A DNA stretch of 64,000 nt from Hydractinia symbiolongicarpus (GCF_029227915.1 NC_079879.1:13206001-13270000), one strand, 5' to 3'; shown: positions 21,050 through 34,805, numbered from the stretch's first letter. A program made the numbers and translations. Notes: generated by a model not told the origin, from the sequence alone.

Positions 21050-24000
21050 TTAATAAAAAAAAAATAAACTCTTGCAAGAACACAATGAATGTGAGCATCA
21101 CTGCTGTGCAACAACGGAATTGTCTTCCAAAAGAACTCAGAAACATAACTCCATAGATGCATTTAAAGCGTAGATGCTAAAATGATGTTGCATCAATGCT
21201 TCAACTACAAAATCAAGACCAAAGAAATCTTCTGTTTCTTAATTTTCCCTATTTGACAAGTTCAACTATACCGTATTCATCCGCAGATAAGCCCACCCGC
21301 TTAAAAGCTAACCCCTTTTGTACGGTTTTTTACAGGAAGTAAAAGTTTTTAGAATGCTGTTTCTTTTCTTATTTCTAGAATGCAGCAATCTGTCGAGCTT
21401 GTGAAATAAATTTTCTTCGTATCTCTGCAACGATGGACTGAGTTTAAAATTTCGAATGAAGAAAAAGTTGCGACGACAGCCCTCTGCAAAGCTTTTGGAT
21501 AAGCAAAGAAAAAAAGAAAAACAGAAACAGCTTTTGAAATCTCTCGATTGTGTGTTACAGAGGAAGTGCAACAACCTTGTTATTAAGTCCTTTTTTATAC
21601 ATAATAGTCGCATACTCGCTTTTCTTAATGTGTTGTTAGGTCCTAAGTACCTGTTTTACTTAAATTAAGATTTTTTGCTGGCTAACTTCAATCTTGGACA
21701 AAAAATATTGAGACAAAGGCATTTTTTACATCATTTTTTAAGTAAAAACAAAAGTGTCAAACGGACAAAGCTCTGCAGCTGAAAGGCTGCAACTCGCTTC
21801 TTTTGCACAGACGTAGGACAGACAGCATTCAGAATTTGCTAATCGCATTCTGCAGCACGCCCGCACTACGAAATAATTAACGTCGGAGCCAGCGTCGTGA
21901 CACAATGCCATGCTGTCATCAGCAACAGTTAGCATATTTCAAGAGTATGGACTCAAACAAAGATGTGCAAGGCTAGGTTATAAATCTCTCAAAAAATCCT
22001 GTACGCTTTTAATCACTGAATGCTTTTGTACCGAAAAGTCAGGCCCCAGAGTTTAACTCGCTCATTTGTGTAAAAATCCATAATGGCTACTGCTATTGGA
22101 ATGGTCTGTACTCATTAAGATGATCAACCATAACTTAGTTACGCGCTATTAAAAAGAACGGAATACTTTTTTTAGTCAAACTATTTATTTTGAAGGGTTG
22201 ACTTTTTAACAAAAAAATTGCCAAAACATGCAATTGCTTTAACCATAATGCCCCGGGTCGAGTTTCAAATCAATGATTCTTCTTTTACCCAAATTATTTC
22301 ATTTTTGAATTTCATGAGAAGGCCTTCTTTGGCCTATTTTGTAAAAATTAAAAATTAAATACATGTCTTTAAGCAAAGGAAAATTCAAAATCACGCTGGA
22401 AATATGCGGGGAATAAAAATCCGGCATGAAGACAATCTCGTTCCGAGCGCCTGTTGTCTCGGGACGGCGAGACGAACATGTCCGATGTAAGGAAAGATAC
22501 AAGATGCTCTGGGGACGAGGTTGGCTTTAAGAGTATGCTTACGCTATGCCTATATATTGGAGAAATAATTGAAAACTAAAACCTTGCCTTATGAGCTATA
22601 TGAGTATAAGACCTTCCCGTTTTTAGCTTTTAAAAAATAACCACAAAACTAAGGGTATAATTACACAAGGCCAAGTTCAGATAGTGTCGCGGTGTTAATT
22701 AACCTTTAAAAACGAACATCAAAAGGATTTACTAACGCTGAGCAATATGTTCAAAAAATTCCCCTATATGCTTATAAGCGTTATTATTCTTTATATAAAA
22801 CTGTTAGACTAATCTTCTGGAATGGGTTTAAAAACAATATTGCATTATGTATCTGTCCAATAGTTTAGATATTTTAAGAAAAAAGATAGCATTTTTTAAG
22901 TAAAAAATTTAAAAAAAAGATTTTCTTTATAATTTTTAACGGTCTTGTTTATACAATGTTATTCAGTATATGGTGAATAATAATTTTTCCAAAGTTCTAG
23001 CTGTGAATGGGTATTGTATGTGAAGTGCTGGTCCGCACGTTTGTAGAACTCAGATTGATGTGGCAAGCTATTTTTTGGAGATTGTTTTGAAAGATTTTTC
23101 CAAGAATTTTTTGGTGGTGAAAAGAAATAAACAGCCAATCTGTTAAAAAAATTATCCTAATTTTATACTATTTATTATAATTTTCTTTTAAAAAGTCTTT
23201 GTCAGCTTCATTTCAAAGGCCTAACTTTTAAAACTCAGGACGTATGGCAAGCTAACACATTTTTTTATGCAATTCTATAGATACAACAATACAGCTAATC
23301 TCGGAGTTCGCCACCACAAGTAATTGCGTAGGCTCTTTTTATATTAGAATCACACATCTTGAACTTGCCAATGATCTTAGGTTATTATAAAAATTTCAAA
23401 TTTGAGAGCAGCTTATTCCACTTCACATCTGCTGTTAATTCGAAAATTCGTATTGACAGGCACAACAACTTTCTTTATCCAGCTTAACTAAGAGCAAAAC
23501 TTTAAGAAAAAAACACATCATGAGTTTTCTTTCTCCAGCTAACAAAAAAACTTTGTACAAACACCACACATGCTAGCTACGGCTTCAAAGTTTCATATTT
23601 AATTCAGCATGGAAATCTCTTCACAAGTCAGTCGCAACAAAATTTATCAGGGGGTAGTTGTACAATTTTTGTCAAGTTCTTATTTCTTTGCTGTTTAATG
23701 ACCTGGATAACAAATCTTCAATAGTAAATATGTTGTTTGTTATTTTATTTTTGTTGCGAAAAACCATTGTGCGACGAAGTAAAGCATCGTTTGTTTTTGT
23801 TTTTAACGATTTTTAACGGTATTTCATAAGCCACTACCCTTTAATGAATATTCTCGCCTTATTTGACTTACTTGTGTTAAAACTACGGGGGTTGGTTTAT
23901 GCTTTTTACGGTCATATTTTATTCATATTTTTCACCCCCTAATACAACAAGTAAGTCGAAGTACAGCGAGATTAAATTAGGGTGTATACGCTACAATTTT

Positions 24001-25152
24001 CACAGTAATTTAAAGCAAATAACTGAATTTTGCAGGATAATTAAGCAGTTTCTTACGTATTACCCCATATCATTGATGAATATGCGCTCAACTATATAAT
24101 ACATGCATGCGTGATTATGTGTAGAAATTCTATAGAAATTCAACCCAGAGCACATTACGAAAGCCAACCTGGAAGGTTTTTGTGCTTAAATGAAGCAGTT
24201 TTTTGAAATTGAAACAACAAGGCTTTTGACGAAAATTAAGTATGTCCACCCGACTAGCTTGACATACCCTAATCCGCCACTGTGTTGTATCAATAAGTGA
24301 ATGATGATAACACAATGCTTACTGGGTTTATCTATACATAGGTTTTAGTAAGGCGTTTGACGTTTCGGTACGTGTTAAGTTTGAAATAGCTTTTGAACAG
24401 AACACAGCATCATTTAGTCAGATATAAATCATGTTATATAGCGTAACTGCAAAGTTCTACCCTGGACATTTTGTGTTGGCTTTTTTCGCAAATAATATTG
24501 TGTAGTTTTTTTGATTTACAAGTATTTACAAGAAGATAAATATGAAAATAATTGATACCCCACATCCAAACTCGTCCTCAGGCCTTTTTGTGTCTGCACG
24601 GTGCTTTCTTATTATCAAAGATAGCAAAAATGATGTCTTGCTATTTTGATATAAAGCAAAAAGCTCCTACGAACAAGTTTGGCTCACTTCATAGCTGAAT
24701 TAAAGTTAGAGCGGAGATAATGAATGGTGATAATGAAGCGTACGTAATCTTAAGGAAGGCAGTTTCTTTAGTACAAGCAGAGGGTAACCAAATGTGTTGT
24801 TGTGCTGTAAAGTTTTAAACAAGCAGCTTTAAATTATTACCTCTTAATATAAAAACAGCAAATCTTTCAGCAAAACCAATCTTTAGTTGATTTGATGCTA
24901 ACTAAATATTACAAAAACTAAACAATTGTCAAGATTTTACGGGATATTCCAGACCAACGGATCTGGTCTTTGAAATTATCTCAGTCATCACGAATCTTCA
25001 AGCAGCAGCCGTGCCACGGCTGTTCCCCTCTCCTGTAACAGTCAACAACAGACAATAGGAGATAATTCGTTTTACTAAATAATCCGTACAAATGTCCTCT
25101 CTAATCCGACATGATGGCTATATATAGTTTCTAGCTAGATTAGTTTTATTGT

Positions 25153-25253
25153 TGCACCCTCGTCCCCAGGTTTTTTTGTCTTTTTGATATGAGAGAAGAC
25201 GACGAAAAATATCTCTCATATCATGAAGGCAAAAAACCAGGGAACGAGGGTGA
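25153..25253. repeat. Palindromic hairpin repeat (CCCTCGTCCCCAGG family)
   Basis: Arms GCACCCTCGTCCCCAGG and CCAGGGAACGAGGGTG enclose a second inverted pair (TGATATGAGAGA / TCTCTCATATCA). Same end motif as at 17.2 kb, 22.5 kb and 50.1 kb. Confidence 0.65.
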
Positions 25254-25767
25254 CTGGGTTGCTAAAACAGTTATTACTGTGAATTCTCTTTAATCCTTGA
25301 GACAATCTTCACAACCTACACAAAGGGTAGGACAGTTTGTGGCTAGTGTTTTACAAATTGGCTTACATCCTTTTACGGGTCATTCACGTTATTTAATAGG
25401 GGAAGGGGATGTTAAATAGGAGAGGTCCTTGCTTGTGCTATTATTGGCATGGCTGACTAGGACGAGATTTGCATTCAAGTAGCTGTACCGGCCATCCTCG
25501 TTTTTTCCTCAGTTGTTTGACAAACTGAACGTTGAAGTTTAACATTAGCAAGGGAAGTGGGTGTGGGTGGGTGTGGTGGGGCTTGACTACCTCAGTTTTA
25601 CCTAGGTTGGAGGCCTTGTTTTATCATCAGTTCTTTTATTAAGCGATGGTATTGGGTAATATAAAAGTTCGTAGCTATTGGAAATGTTATTTTATTATGC
25701 AACAGATAGCAGATAAAGACAAATTCGTACAAAATAACTAATAATAATTAGTTAATTTATACCATAT

Positions 25768-26819
25768 TTATTTAGAATGTCCAATTACTGCGCAGCCAAC
25801 TCTGGCACCAGCATTACCAGTCTTTTTACTTTCAAGATCTCCTCCTTTCCCCAAATCATCCTTCTTTTGATGCACAACAAGAGCTCGTCCAATGACACTG
25901 TAGTATCCAAATAACTTCACTTGATGATCGGAGATCTTAATCGTAGCTTTCCCATCCTTATCTGCTTCAATATTTCCGAGATCTCCTACATGTCGATTCC
26001 AATCAGTTGATGAGCCGTGTTCAAAATTAAACGGGTTATAATGACCACCAGCGCTTTTACAACCTTCACTCAAATCTCCACTCTCGTGAATGTGAAACCC
26101 ATGTAAACCAGGGTTTAAGCCAGTTAATTCTCCTGTAATCTCGGTATTTCCATAGTAATTATTTGAGCGAAATGTAATTATACCTTGCACTTTACCACTT
26201 AAAACGGCAACTGCTTTCCCGCAATCATCCTGACTGTCTAAAAATAAGTTACACTATGCTCTTATCGGATAATAATCCGTCGCAGCTTCATTTCGTCAAA
26301 AAATTTATCGCACCTAAGCCAAAGTTTCGTCTTATTATTTTTTCACTTCATCATCTTTCAAAATAAATACAAGAGTCTTTGTGTACCACTTTAGATAATA
26401 TTTGGCACTGCAAATGTCAAATGTGTATTATTGGTAAAAAGTTCCTTTCCCGGTTAAATTATTACTTAGTGATAAAAGTTATAAATCCGCCGACCTTGAT
26501 TTAGTTGATTAAAAATATTCTTCAGATAAAGTTTTCTTGACGCGCCAAAAAATTCATTATTCCTGTTTGATTGTTCTTAAATAGTAAAGTCTAGGGCAGG
26601 TATTTTATGCACTTCTTGGTTGGACAAAATGTTAATTTGATAAGTCTTTTTATTTTTATTTTATTTTATGTAGGCATCTAGAAAATCGTCATAGCAAGTA
26701 TGAAAGAATTTTCTTACCTCTGCGGAGGGGCTGTAGAGTTTAATTTTTAACCTACCTTTGTTATTTGGGTATGAAAGAACTGTAGATACAGCTAAAAATA
26801 GCGTGAAAAACTTCATCAT
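25768..26819 (-). CDS. Secreted Cu/Zn superoxide dismutase
   Basis: Exons 26819-26756 and 26237-25768 are joined in phase 1, giving 177 residues. The enzyme dismutates superoxide to hydrogen peroxide and oxygen. The N-terminus MMKFFTLFLAVSTVLSYP is a signal peptide, so the product is probably extracellular. All metal ligands are present: the His pair in GLHGFHIHESGD, His in GGHYNP, His in FEHG, His and Asp in RHVGDLGN, and the final His in ALVVHQKKDD. The disulphide cysteines (EGCKSAGG and RVGCAVIG) and the catalytic Arg in GNAGARVGC are kept. Length is normal for a secreted form. I chose the donor AAAG/GTAGGT at 26755 because reading on to the next GTAAGA (26716) would break the frame. The stop TAA overlaps an AATAAA. 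An ATG upstream at 26882 would destroy the signal peptide and is rejected. Confidence 0.96.
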
Positions 26820-27525
26820 GTTAAACTCTCTCCCTCTCTCTTTCTTCGAACCGTGTTTAACTACTTCTTGTCTGAAAACCAATATTTATATCCATAATAT
26901 TGTCATCAATGTAATGTCAATAAACTACTTATCATTTTCACATTCGTTCATGAATGGGGTTATGTAATCGAACAATGAACATAGTTTTGTCTTTCTGGCT
27001 GTTAAAGCAGAGAAGTGCTACCGTGATACAAATGAAATAAAGTGAATTTTATGTACGAATGCAAAATAAATTTATCGAGTTATAATAAGGAGCAACCTAA
27101 GTTTTGTTTCTCTACGGCTTTTACTTCCCTAATATAACGATATTCGACTTGCTTCGACGAAGCACCTACTTTTATTTAACACTTTTATTAATTTTTTTAA
27201 TTATTTATTTTGTAAATATTATTTGTTTTATGGTATACTAAACTAAACTGAACTAGCTCCTACAATTGTATTCGAAGGCGTCGTGTGAATATAAAAATGT
27301 GGAATCAAACTACTAAATCATAATGCCATTCTTTTCGAAAGAGGAGACCGTTTTCTTATACAATTAAATAAAAATGGTTTCTTCTGCAGAAATTCCCTAT
27401 AACGTACATAAATTTTCAACAACCGTGAAAAAGATTATCTAGGAGGAACTGTCCTGTCACCTAATGACATGTAAACAAACTTTTTATATTTTCTAACAGT
27501 TATTAATTCACAGCTTTAGTAGAAA
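26820..27525. other. Upstream region of the superoxide dismutase gene
   Basis: AT-rich, CTCTCTCCCTCTCTC tract just before the ATG. No other gene seen. Confidence 0.5.
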
Positions 27526-27795
<270 letters not shown>

Positions 27796-27805
27796 TATAT
27801 TTATT

Positions 27806-27996
27806 GAGTAGTACTATTCTATCATGAAATTTAAATTGCCATAATTTTCTTTCTATTTGATTACAAGTGGTAACCTTTCATATATGGTGTACTTATAAGT
27901 TGTTTATTTCATATACCAAGGGATTTTGTCTAAAATTTATTTAAACGCTAAAAAATTAATACCATGTTAGAATAGTACTACTACAATAAATTGGCA
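27806..27996. repeat. Short inverted-repeat element ending in GTAGTACTATTCTA
   Basis: GAGTAGTACTATTCTA at the left and TAGAATAGTACTACTAC at the right are inverted, about 190 bp apart, next to the (AAT)n array. A further end copy lies near 28345. Confidence 0.5.
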
Positions 27997-28601
27997 ATAA
28001 AATCTTACCCATAATCCCTTTCACACCCAGATTATATTTTTTGGGGTAAGTTTTAAATGTCCTTTAACAGTACAATAAACATTTGGAGTCTCTTTTGTTT
28101 TATTGTTATTATTTTTCAATTTGCCGAAAATTCAAGTAAAACATATCTCAGCTTACGCGATGCTCAAAATCACGGAAGCAAGTTTCAACATTTCAGCGAA
28201 AATTCTTCCTACGTTGAAATATAGTAAAATAATTAAAAAATAATGTTAGAAATAGAAGTAACATGACTGCAGCTGTATAATGATAAACCTTTTTTTTATA
28301 TTATTTTTCCTTACAGGTACCTGCTGAGACGTATTTATCTCTAATGTTAGAATAATACTACTCAAAAAATCGAAAGTTTGTACAGTAATATTTCTCTGTT
28401 AAGCTATGCAATGGAGGTGTAGCTTATTTTGCAGATGAGTTTAGAGACAGGAGAATAATCGACAATCGAAGTTACAATGCCACGTGACGAGCTAGCGCTA
28501 TTTTGCGGCTACGTTTTCTATCCAAGTTATATGAATTTTTACCCTTTTTTGTTACAGAACCCTGTTTGAAGACAACGTGATTTTGTTATTTAGAAGTAAC
28601 T

Positions 28602-31600
28602 ATGAATGAATATTTCTTAAGAAAAAAAACTTCATTCAATCAAGTAAGCATTCAGAATAGTTTTTAAGTATTCGCATGACTGTTTGTGTCATTTCAGTCA
28701 GTTTTGGGATTAACACTATTCAGTTCGCTTCCTGACTAACCCCTCCCCCCCTTTCCCCCTCTTCTTTTTGCTATGTAGCATAGCTATGATACTTTTTGAG
28801 TTTTCGTATTTATCTATTAGACACCTGCCTACCAAATATTTAGGTTACATACCTCCCAGAGTCTTAGATATTGGCCATTTTTGGACACTAGCCCCTAAAT
28901 TTTTTTGAGGTCCTCCAAGATCCGTAAAATAAAGTAACTTTCGCTAGGATGATACTTAAAACTTGTGACTAACAACATAACTTCTTTTTATCAACGAAAA
29001 TCATTCTAGGAAGTTTTCACACGTGGTTAACAGGATTTTTTCGGATTTTACCTAAAAATCAGGAAAAATTGCATTTTTGGGCAATACGAAATATGATAAA
29101 ACGGAAGATATGTTGTTAAGCAACTTTTATTTGGCTGTCAGAAACTTCAAACAGAATGTTAAAATTTCGATCTAGTAATTTATTTCTAAGCAGAAATGAT
29201 ATTACTTCAAAGAAAGAAACTTTAGCGAAAGAAATTTCGCGATTTGTGGCCCCAATCGCGAAAGTTTATTCCCGCACAATATGTTGACACAGCCTATTCG
29301 CGAAAGTTAATTCTCACGAATTTTGTTTTCTGTGTAGCTAATTTCTTTTGTAGAAACATGTACTTCACTGAAAGACAAGAAACAAAAATAGGACAAATGC
29401 TCTCAACACCACCGCCCATCGCGAAAGGTAATTCTCGCAAAAAAATTATAGAAATGACAGGTCGCGAAAGTTTTTCCCGCGAAAATAATTGAAGGGTGTC
29501 ATTCGCTAATGTTTTTCCCCTTGATTTTGCGTTTTTTGACTGGCGCGCTTGGTATAAATTATGTCTGTCATATGAAAATTAAAATCAGCAAGAAGTCATG
29601 CTGTCAGCATTACTTCTTGCTGACGTCAGCATTTTTGTAAAAAGAAGATCTATTGTTCGACAGATATTTTTATCAATATCTCTTTAATAATAGCCGTATT
29701 CCGTCTGTCTGTCTCTGCGCAACATGGCGGAGCAAGTAGCGAGACCCGCCGAAAATCCCCGCGGCCCTGCAGCTTTATTTCGAATCCCCGGCGGACCCCG
29801 TTTTTTTACCGGCCTTGCTTTGCCGCTCATTGTAATAAACCAATCACGAGGCTCCATTTTCACTAATGACCAATCCAAGTGCTTCGCGGCCTCAACATGC
29901 CGACGGGAGGAAACATGCTACCCCTACGAAGGCCATTTTGGTTTGGAAGTGATGGTGTGAACTTTGTAGGTTTCCTTTCAATCCTCCTTATTTCTTCTGA
30001 GTACTTTTTATCCTATAGGATTATTTAGTTTGTTTTCACATGTTAAGGTGAATATTTCATCACGTTTTCTAGCTACGTATAAATCTTAAACAAACCAATT
30101 TTAAGTTTTTGGCTAGCTACAAAGCGTACATTTTGAGGCAGCTAGCTATAGCTAGCTTTATTTATTCCTATACTTTTAAAGTTTTTATTCAGTTTGGTAT
30201 ATTATTATTTATTTTTATGTTGAAGTTGGGTCTACCTAGCTAGCTCCTCTTTTAGCTACATCCTGCTAAAAAGTGAAAGTAGCCAAATGCTGTTTGGCTG
30301 CAAGTGAAAGTAGCCAAATGCAGTTTGGCTGCAACACAATTCTTAACAATTCTTATGCTAAATGCAGTTGGCAGCGGCCACTTTTATTACTGATTTAAAA
30401 ATTTATTATGCAAAATAAAATTGCTGAGTAATTTTTTAAACTTAACCGGGTTAATGCCAGGCTGTTCACTGATTTCTTTTAAAACCGAAGCGATAAGGAT
30501 TTTTGGAACATGGTATTACCCCTATGCTCATGTATGACACGATTCACCTGTTAAGCGCTCAGCCTGGTGTTAACGACGGGCTATTTCCTGTGTTTTTATT
30601 TAAACCGTTGTGATAAATTTTATTTGGAAAATTTTATTACGCCTGTTACTCATGTATGACACAATTTACATGTTAAGTGCTCAGCCTGGTGTTAATGACG
30701 GGCTTTTTCCGTGTTTTTATTTAATCCGTTGTGATAAAGTTTTTTTACCTGCAATAAACATTCAACCTGGTGTTAACAACAGGGTGTTTTGTGTGTTTTT
30801 TATTTAAATTGAAGTTGCGATAAGTTTTTTTGGGAAAAGGCTATTATGGCCATAACGCATGTGTGACACCATTTACCTGTACTAAGTGCTCAGTCCGGTG
30901 TTATGATTAATTTGTTAAGGTTTACTGAAACGTACTCCGCAAGATAAAATAATAATATTGACTATTTTCTTTTCTTATGACGGGGTAACAACAGGTTGTA
31001 AACTGTGTTTTTATTTCGGTTAAAGTTGCAGTAAATTTATATATATACATATATTTTAAAAAGTACATTACAACCGAAACACTATAATGTTGTGTGAGCT
31101 TTACTCAATTTACGACATATTCTGCATACCTGTACTAGAGCACTCCAATTATGGAGTTTTTTTAGTTTTTTTATGGGGTAACGACTGGATTTTTCCTGTG
31201 TTTTAAGTTAAACCGAAATTGCAGTAAAGTTTTTTATGAAAAGGGTATTATGCGTTCTCGGCCCACTGTCATGATTAAGTTTTGAACTTTTACGGAAACT
31301 TATTCCGCAAAATAAAATAATATTGCCCGATTGTTTTTGCTATGGCGGAGTAACAACGGTTTGTAAACTGTTTTAATTCAGCTTTTGTTGCGGGAAATTA
31401 TTTTTTTTTAAATATCTTACAGTCGCAACACTGCAATGGTGTGTGCCCTTCACTTGATTTACGACATACTGCATACCCGTACTAAAGCGCTCCACCTCAC
31501 CGGGTCGCACAGTTTGCGGTTCTTATTAAGCGCTCCTCAAGGCGATCAACAACAGTTACTTGTGGCTTAACCCGGCGTTTCGACGCCGGGTCTCCCGGCT

Positions 31601-33296
31601 AGTCTCTATAATAATAGCCGTATTCCGTCTGTCTGTTCGTGCATCAAAAGCATCTTGTGTTAACCACGCACGAAATTGCGCGCAGCTCTCTGATCTTTTT
31701 GCTACGCTATTTTAAAGTTTTATTCTTATTTTGTCTTTTGCGTAGTCCAAAAGTTTAATTCAAAAGGTTTTTTTATACAAAATTCATGGTTAATTAACTT
31801 TTATTGTTCCTTCGATGCAGTTTCTTTGTTATAAATAACTACACGGACAAACAAAGTTGCGGCGTTATCTATTTCATTAAAGAAGCTTTAATTATTCGCG
31901 CCTTTGAAAGGAAATTAACAAAAACAAGTTTTTGATAATAGGAGAACAATAAATTTTAGAAAAATTAAGTAAGTGATTTTTTGTTTCTTCTAAACATAAA
32001 TTTGAATATTAATTTGTAAAATTTTGTTTCATCTTCAACCATTTTTTTTTTTTTTTGACAACAATAAAGCTGAATGTGCTTAATTTTTTTTGCCGAAACT
32101 TATTATGTTTTTAACTGAACAAAAAGTGTAAGAAAATGTCAAATTTGGTTTTTTAAAAGCTATTTGCAAGAAAGGCCTCTTTCTTAACCTCAATCAGGTC
32201 GTAAAAATGCGTCAGTTTTTGTTAAATATATGAATTTTACGAGAAAGCGGCGTAACACTACTTCCAATAATCTATACTATAAAAAATAGTGTAGTTTACA
32301 CTGCTTCCGTGCTTATAAGTGTATATTTCCAGGAACCATGGCTACAACAGAGTAATCTCATAACAGGTGCGCGAAATAATTACGTCGGCTAATTTCCGTG
32401 GGTTGTTCCACGGGTTAAACGACTAGTTTGTTTAAAATTATTCAAAAAAAAGTATTATTTTGATACTTTAATGACATTCAACTATGTAACCACTATTTAT
32501 CGATATACTCAGGTGCCAATTAGACAAAAAGTCCGAAAAGGTTTATTCACCTTTTTAATGAAATGTGGCTTATTTAGTGTATTTTTGGTTGTAAAGAAGC
32601 CTTTTTTACTACTTTGAATCAAAATTTTTTACCTTTAATTCCAAAATGAAAAAAAAGAGCTACTAAAAATTTCAGGGTAAATGGAAAAGTGATACGATAT
32701 GTATGTTTCGTATGTTCAACGATTGTGTTTAATATGCATTTAAAAATACAAAGTGATCTTCTTTACTAAAGTTGTGAAGTTCTTAGCACTCGGTTCCTTT
32801 CGCCTAAAATGCATGTCAAAATCAAATGTGTGTAAAAAAGTGTATCCAAAAAGACGTCGAAACATCGTATGAAGAATTTATTATAAATTGTCTGTGTAGG
32901 AAAGGTGTCATTTCCTCTGTTTAAACATATTATATATTTCAGACACACTTTGATCTAAACACTGAAGCCGACGATAACGCAAACGATGTAAGTGATGTCG
33001 ATTTTCACCATACCAAACAATCTGGTAGAGAAATAACAGAAGTAGATCCTGAACATCACGATAACTTCGATGACACCTTATCCTACAGCGAGATCGAGGC
33101 GAAAAAATCCAATACACTAAGAAAGATGTTTTCAAGTAGTGAAATTAAAGAGTTGCAAGCAAAATGTGCTAAAATAATAAGATTTAGGCCAATTACAGAG
33201 TATAGAGTTTTAGAAAGCTTGGAAGGTTGTGAATTGCTGGGAAAATACTCATTTGCTCAACTGCGTACTAGACATACTTACGAAAGGAAACAATAA
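28602..33296 (+). CDS. Tentative two-exon gene of unknown function, Helitrons in the intron
   Basis: The solid part is the terminal exon 32943-33296. After a TATATTTCAG acceptor it is open for 117 codons to TAA, and AATAAA follows near 33424. It encodes an acidic stretch (DVSDVDFHHTKQ) and then a charged helical end (SEIKELQAKCAKIIRF, CELLGKYSFAQL). A phase-0 first exon is proposed at 28602-28643: an ATG, MNEYFLRKKTSFNQ, and the donor CAA/GTAAGC. The joined product would be 131 residues. The intron of 4.3 kb contains both Helitrons of 29679-32426. No family is recognised. The terminal exon is likely real or a transposon relic; the link to exon 1 is a guess based on phase. Confidence 0.42.
29226..29490. 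repeat. TCGCGAAAGTTAATTCTCGC repeats
   Basis: Five imperfect units of (T)CGCGAAAG-TTATTCCCGC in 265 bp, left of the first Helitron. Confidence 0.7.
29679..31602 (+). mobile_element. Non-autonomous Helitron, 1924 bp
   Basis: It starts TCTCTTTAATAATAGCCG after A and ends with the perfect hairpin CCCGGCGT-TTCG-ACGCCGGG and CTAG at 31599-31602. The first 300 bp are GC-rich; the middle has a ~120-bp tandem repeat (30550-30900). No helicase or Rep ORF is present. Confidence 0.85.
30550..30900 (+). repeat. ~120-bp tandem repeat inside a Helitron
   Basis: Units begin TTAAG(C/T)GCTCAGCCTGGTGTTAA at 30553 and 30673, with a shorter one near 30760 and a decayed one near 30890. Each contains TGTGTTTTTATTTAA and GTATGACAC. 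Confidence 0.75.
31603..32426 (+). mobile_element. Non-autonomous Helitron, 824 bp, abutting the previous copy
   Basis: Begins TCTCTATAATAATAGCCG with no spacer after the CTAG at 31602. Ends with hairpin CCGTGG-GTTGTT-CCACGG and CTAG at 32423-32426, followed by T. No ORF of note. Confidence 0.85.
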
Positions 33297-34034
33297 GTTT
33301 TTTCCACATTTAGGTCCACTCCAGTTTGCGTCACATACTATTCAAATAGTAACGATCAAAGGACTAAGACTTTTTATGTTTACCCCTGTTTGAAATATTT
33401 TGTTTTAGTTGCTTTCTGGTACAAATAAATTTTTGTTGCAACAACGCTTATTTTTTTCATTAACCGTTATGATTGAATTTCTAATTATCTTTTCAATTGT
33501 AAACGAACCCCAATACTTTCCATATGTTCTTAACGTACTTTTTTATTATTATAGGGCTGGTGTTAATTACGTGGTGTAGCTATTATTTTTATTTGTAAAT
33601 AGACAAACCAATACTCTCTTTGTAAAAAACAATTTTTTTAGAAAAACAAGTTGGTTTATCAGACTAAAAGAAAGAGAAAATTGCACCGCTAGACCTTTCT
33701 TCTATGCAATTCATTTGTCTGTCGCATCGTTTTTCGCCTTTTTTTCCACCAAATAACGAAGTTTATTCTTCATGAAAAAGTCCATAAATCCTGAAAAAAT
33801 CGCAAACTTTTTATCCAATAAATAGCCTACTACAACTGCTATATTTAAAAACAAAATTTTCTTTTGAAACTGTGTTCCTGTGACCTCCTGAAATCTAATA
33901 CCTGAATAAGTACAATGGTCTATTAGAACCACACATTACAATTCAAGATAGGTGGGACTTAAATAGGTCTGTTGTGTTTATGTTTCCTGCATAATTTGTG
34001 AAAAAAAAAGAAAAAAGATTTTTAAACTTGCTGA
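33297..34034. other. Intergenic
   Basis: AATAAA at ~33424 may end the gene to the left. No further exon seen. Confidence 0.5.
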
Positions 34035-34225
34035 AAGCGGTACTTAGGTCACAAAAAATGTGTTTTTAATGCCATCATCATGTTCGGCATACTTTTTTTT
34101 GCTGTGTTAATCTTTGTCTAAAAAATCATTTTCAAATATTTCGACCAATTAGTGCCTAAAGCGATACTTAGGTGAAAAAAACACATTTTTTTGTTTACTA
34201 TTCCAAATTATGTCGAAAGCAGATA
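34035..34225. repeat. Diverged relative of the 51-kb tandem array
   Basis: Contains CTTAGGTCACAAAAAATG, CCATCATCATGTTCGGCATAC and TTCGACCAATTAGTGCCTAAAG, matching the 127-bp unit in order, about one and a half units. Confidence 0.65.
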
Positions 34226-34309
34226 TTAAATGAGATCCAGAGCACAATTTTGTATTTCACAATCTGTCAAATTTACCCTTTGGAAATGGATTGCAGAGAG
34301 GTCTTATTA

Positions 34310-34455
34310 TAACAACAGGTTAGAATAATACTACTTTATGTTAGAATAGTCCTGCTGATAGAATAATACTACTCTGTTAGAATAGTACTACTAAAAGGTA
34401 GAATAGTACTACTATGTTAGAATAGTACTACTAATGTTAGAATAGTACTACTAAT
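34310..34455. repeat. Tandem TTAGAATAGTACTACT modules
   Basis: Seven imperfect units of about 20 bp, running straight into an (AAT)n array at 34462. Confidence 0.8.
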
Positions 34456-34458
34456 AAA

Positions 34459-34608
<150 letters not shown>

Positions 34609-34720
34609 TTCACTGCTTGAGCGCATGACACCTAATCCGGTAACCCAACCACCTGCACGCATTGTGAAAAAACGGAAATCTGAGAGGGTTAGTATAAAAA
34701 AACTTCAGTTTACTGGTTAA

Positions 34721-34805
34721 GCGATTACTGTGCTTGCACAGCTTTTATAGCTCAAATGGAACTTTAAATGCACCGAAATCTTCTTCGCAGGACCCTCGTT
34801 GATAT
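34721..34805 (+). repeat. Dispersed repeat, paired with 402-487
   Basis: See shared blocks TATAGCTCAAATGG and TTTAAATGCACC; about 80% similar by eye. Confidence 0.5.

Larger units (their letters stand above)
20336..25767. other. Long gene-poor stretch
   Basis: Apart from the broken frame at 20789-21049 and hairpin repeats (22.5, 25.15 kb) no exon was recognised. A GCTAGCTAGCTAG tract lies at 20538. Confidence 0.55.

Noticed and set aside
21456-21668. 70-codon basic frame starting MKKKLRRQPSAKLLDKQ
   Set aside because: The start looks protein-like, but the end becomes hydrophobic and unlike coding; no exon partner was found.
29724-29960. 78-codon ATG frame starting MAEQVARPAENPRGP
   Set aside because: Lies in the GC-rich 5' part of a Helitron and is opposed by another open frame; probably non-coding.
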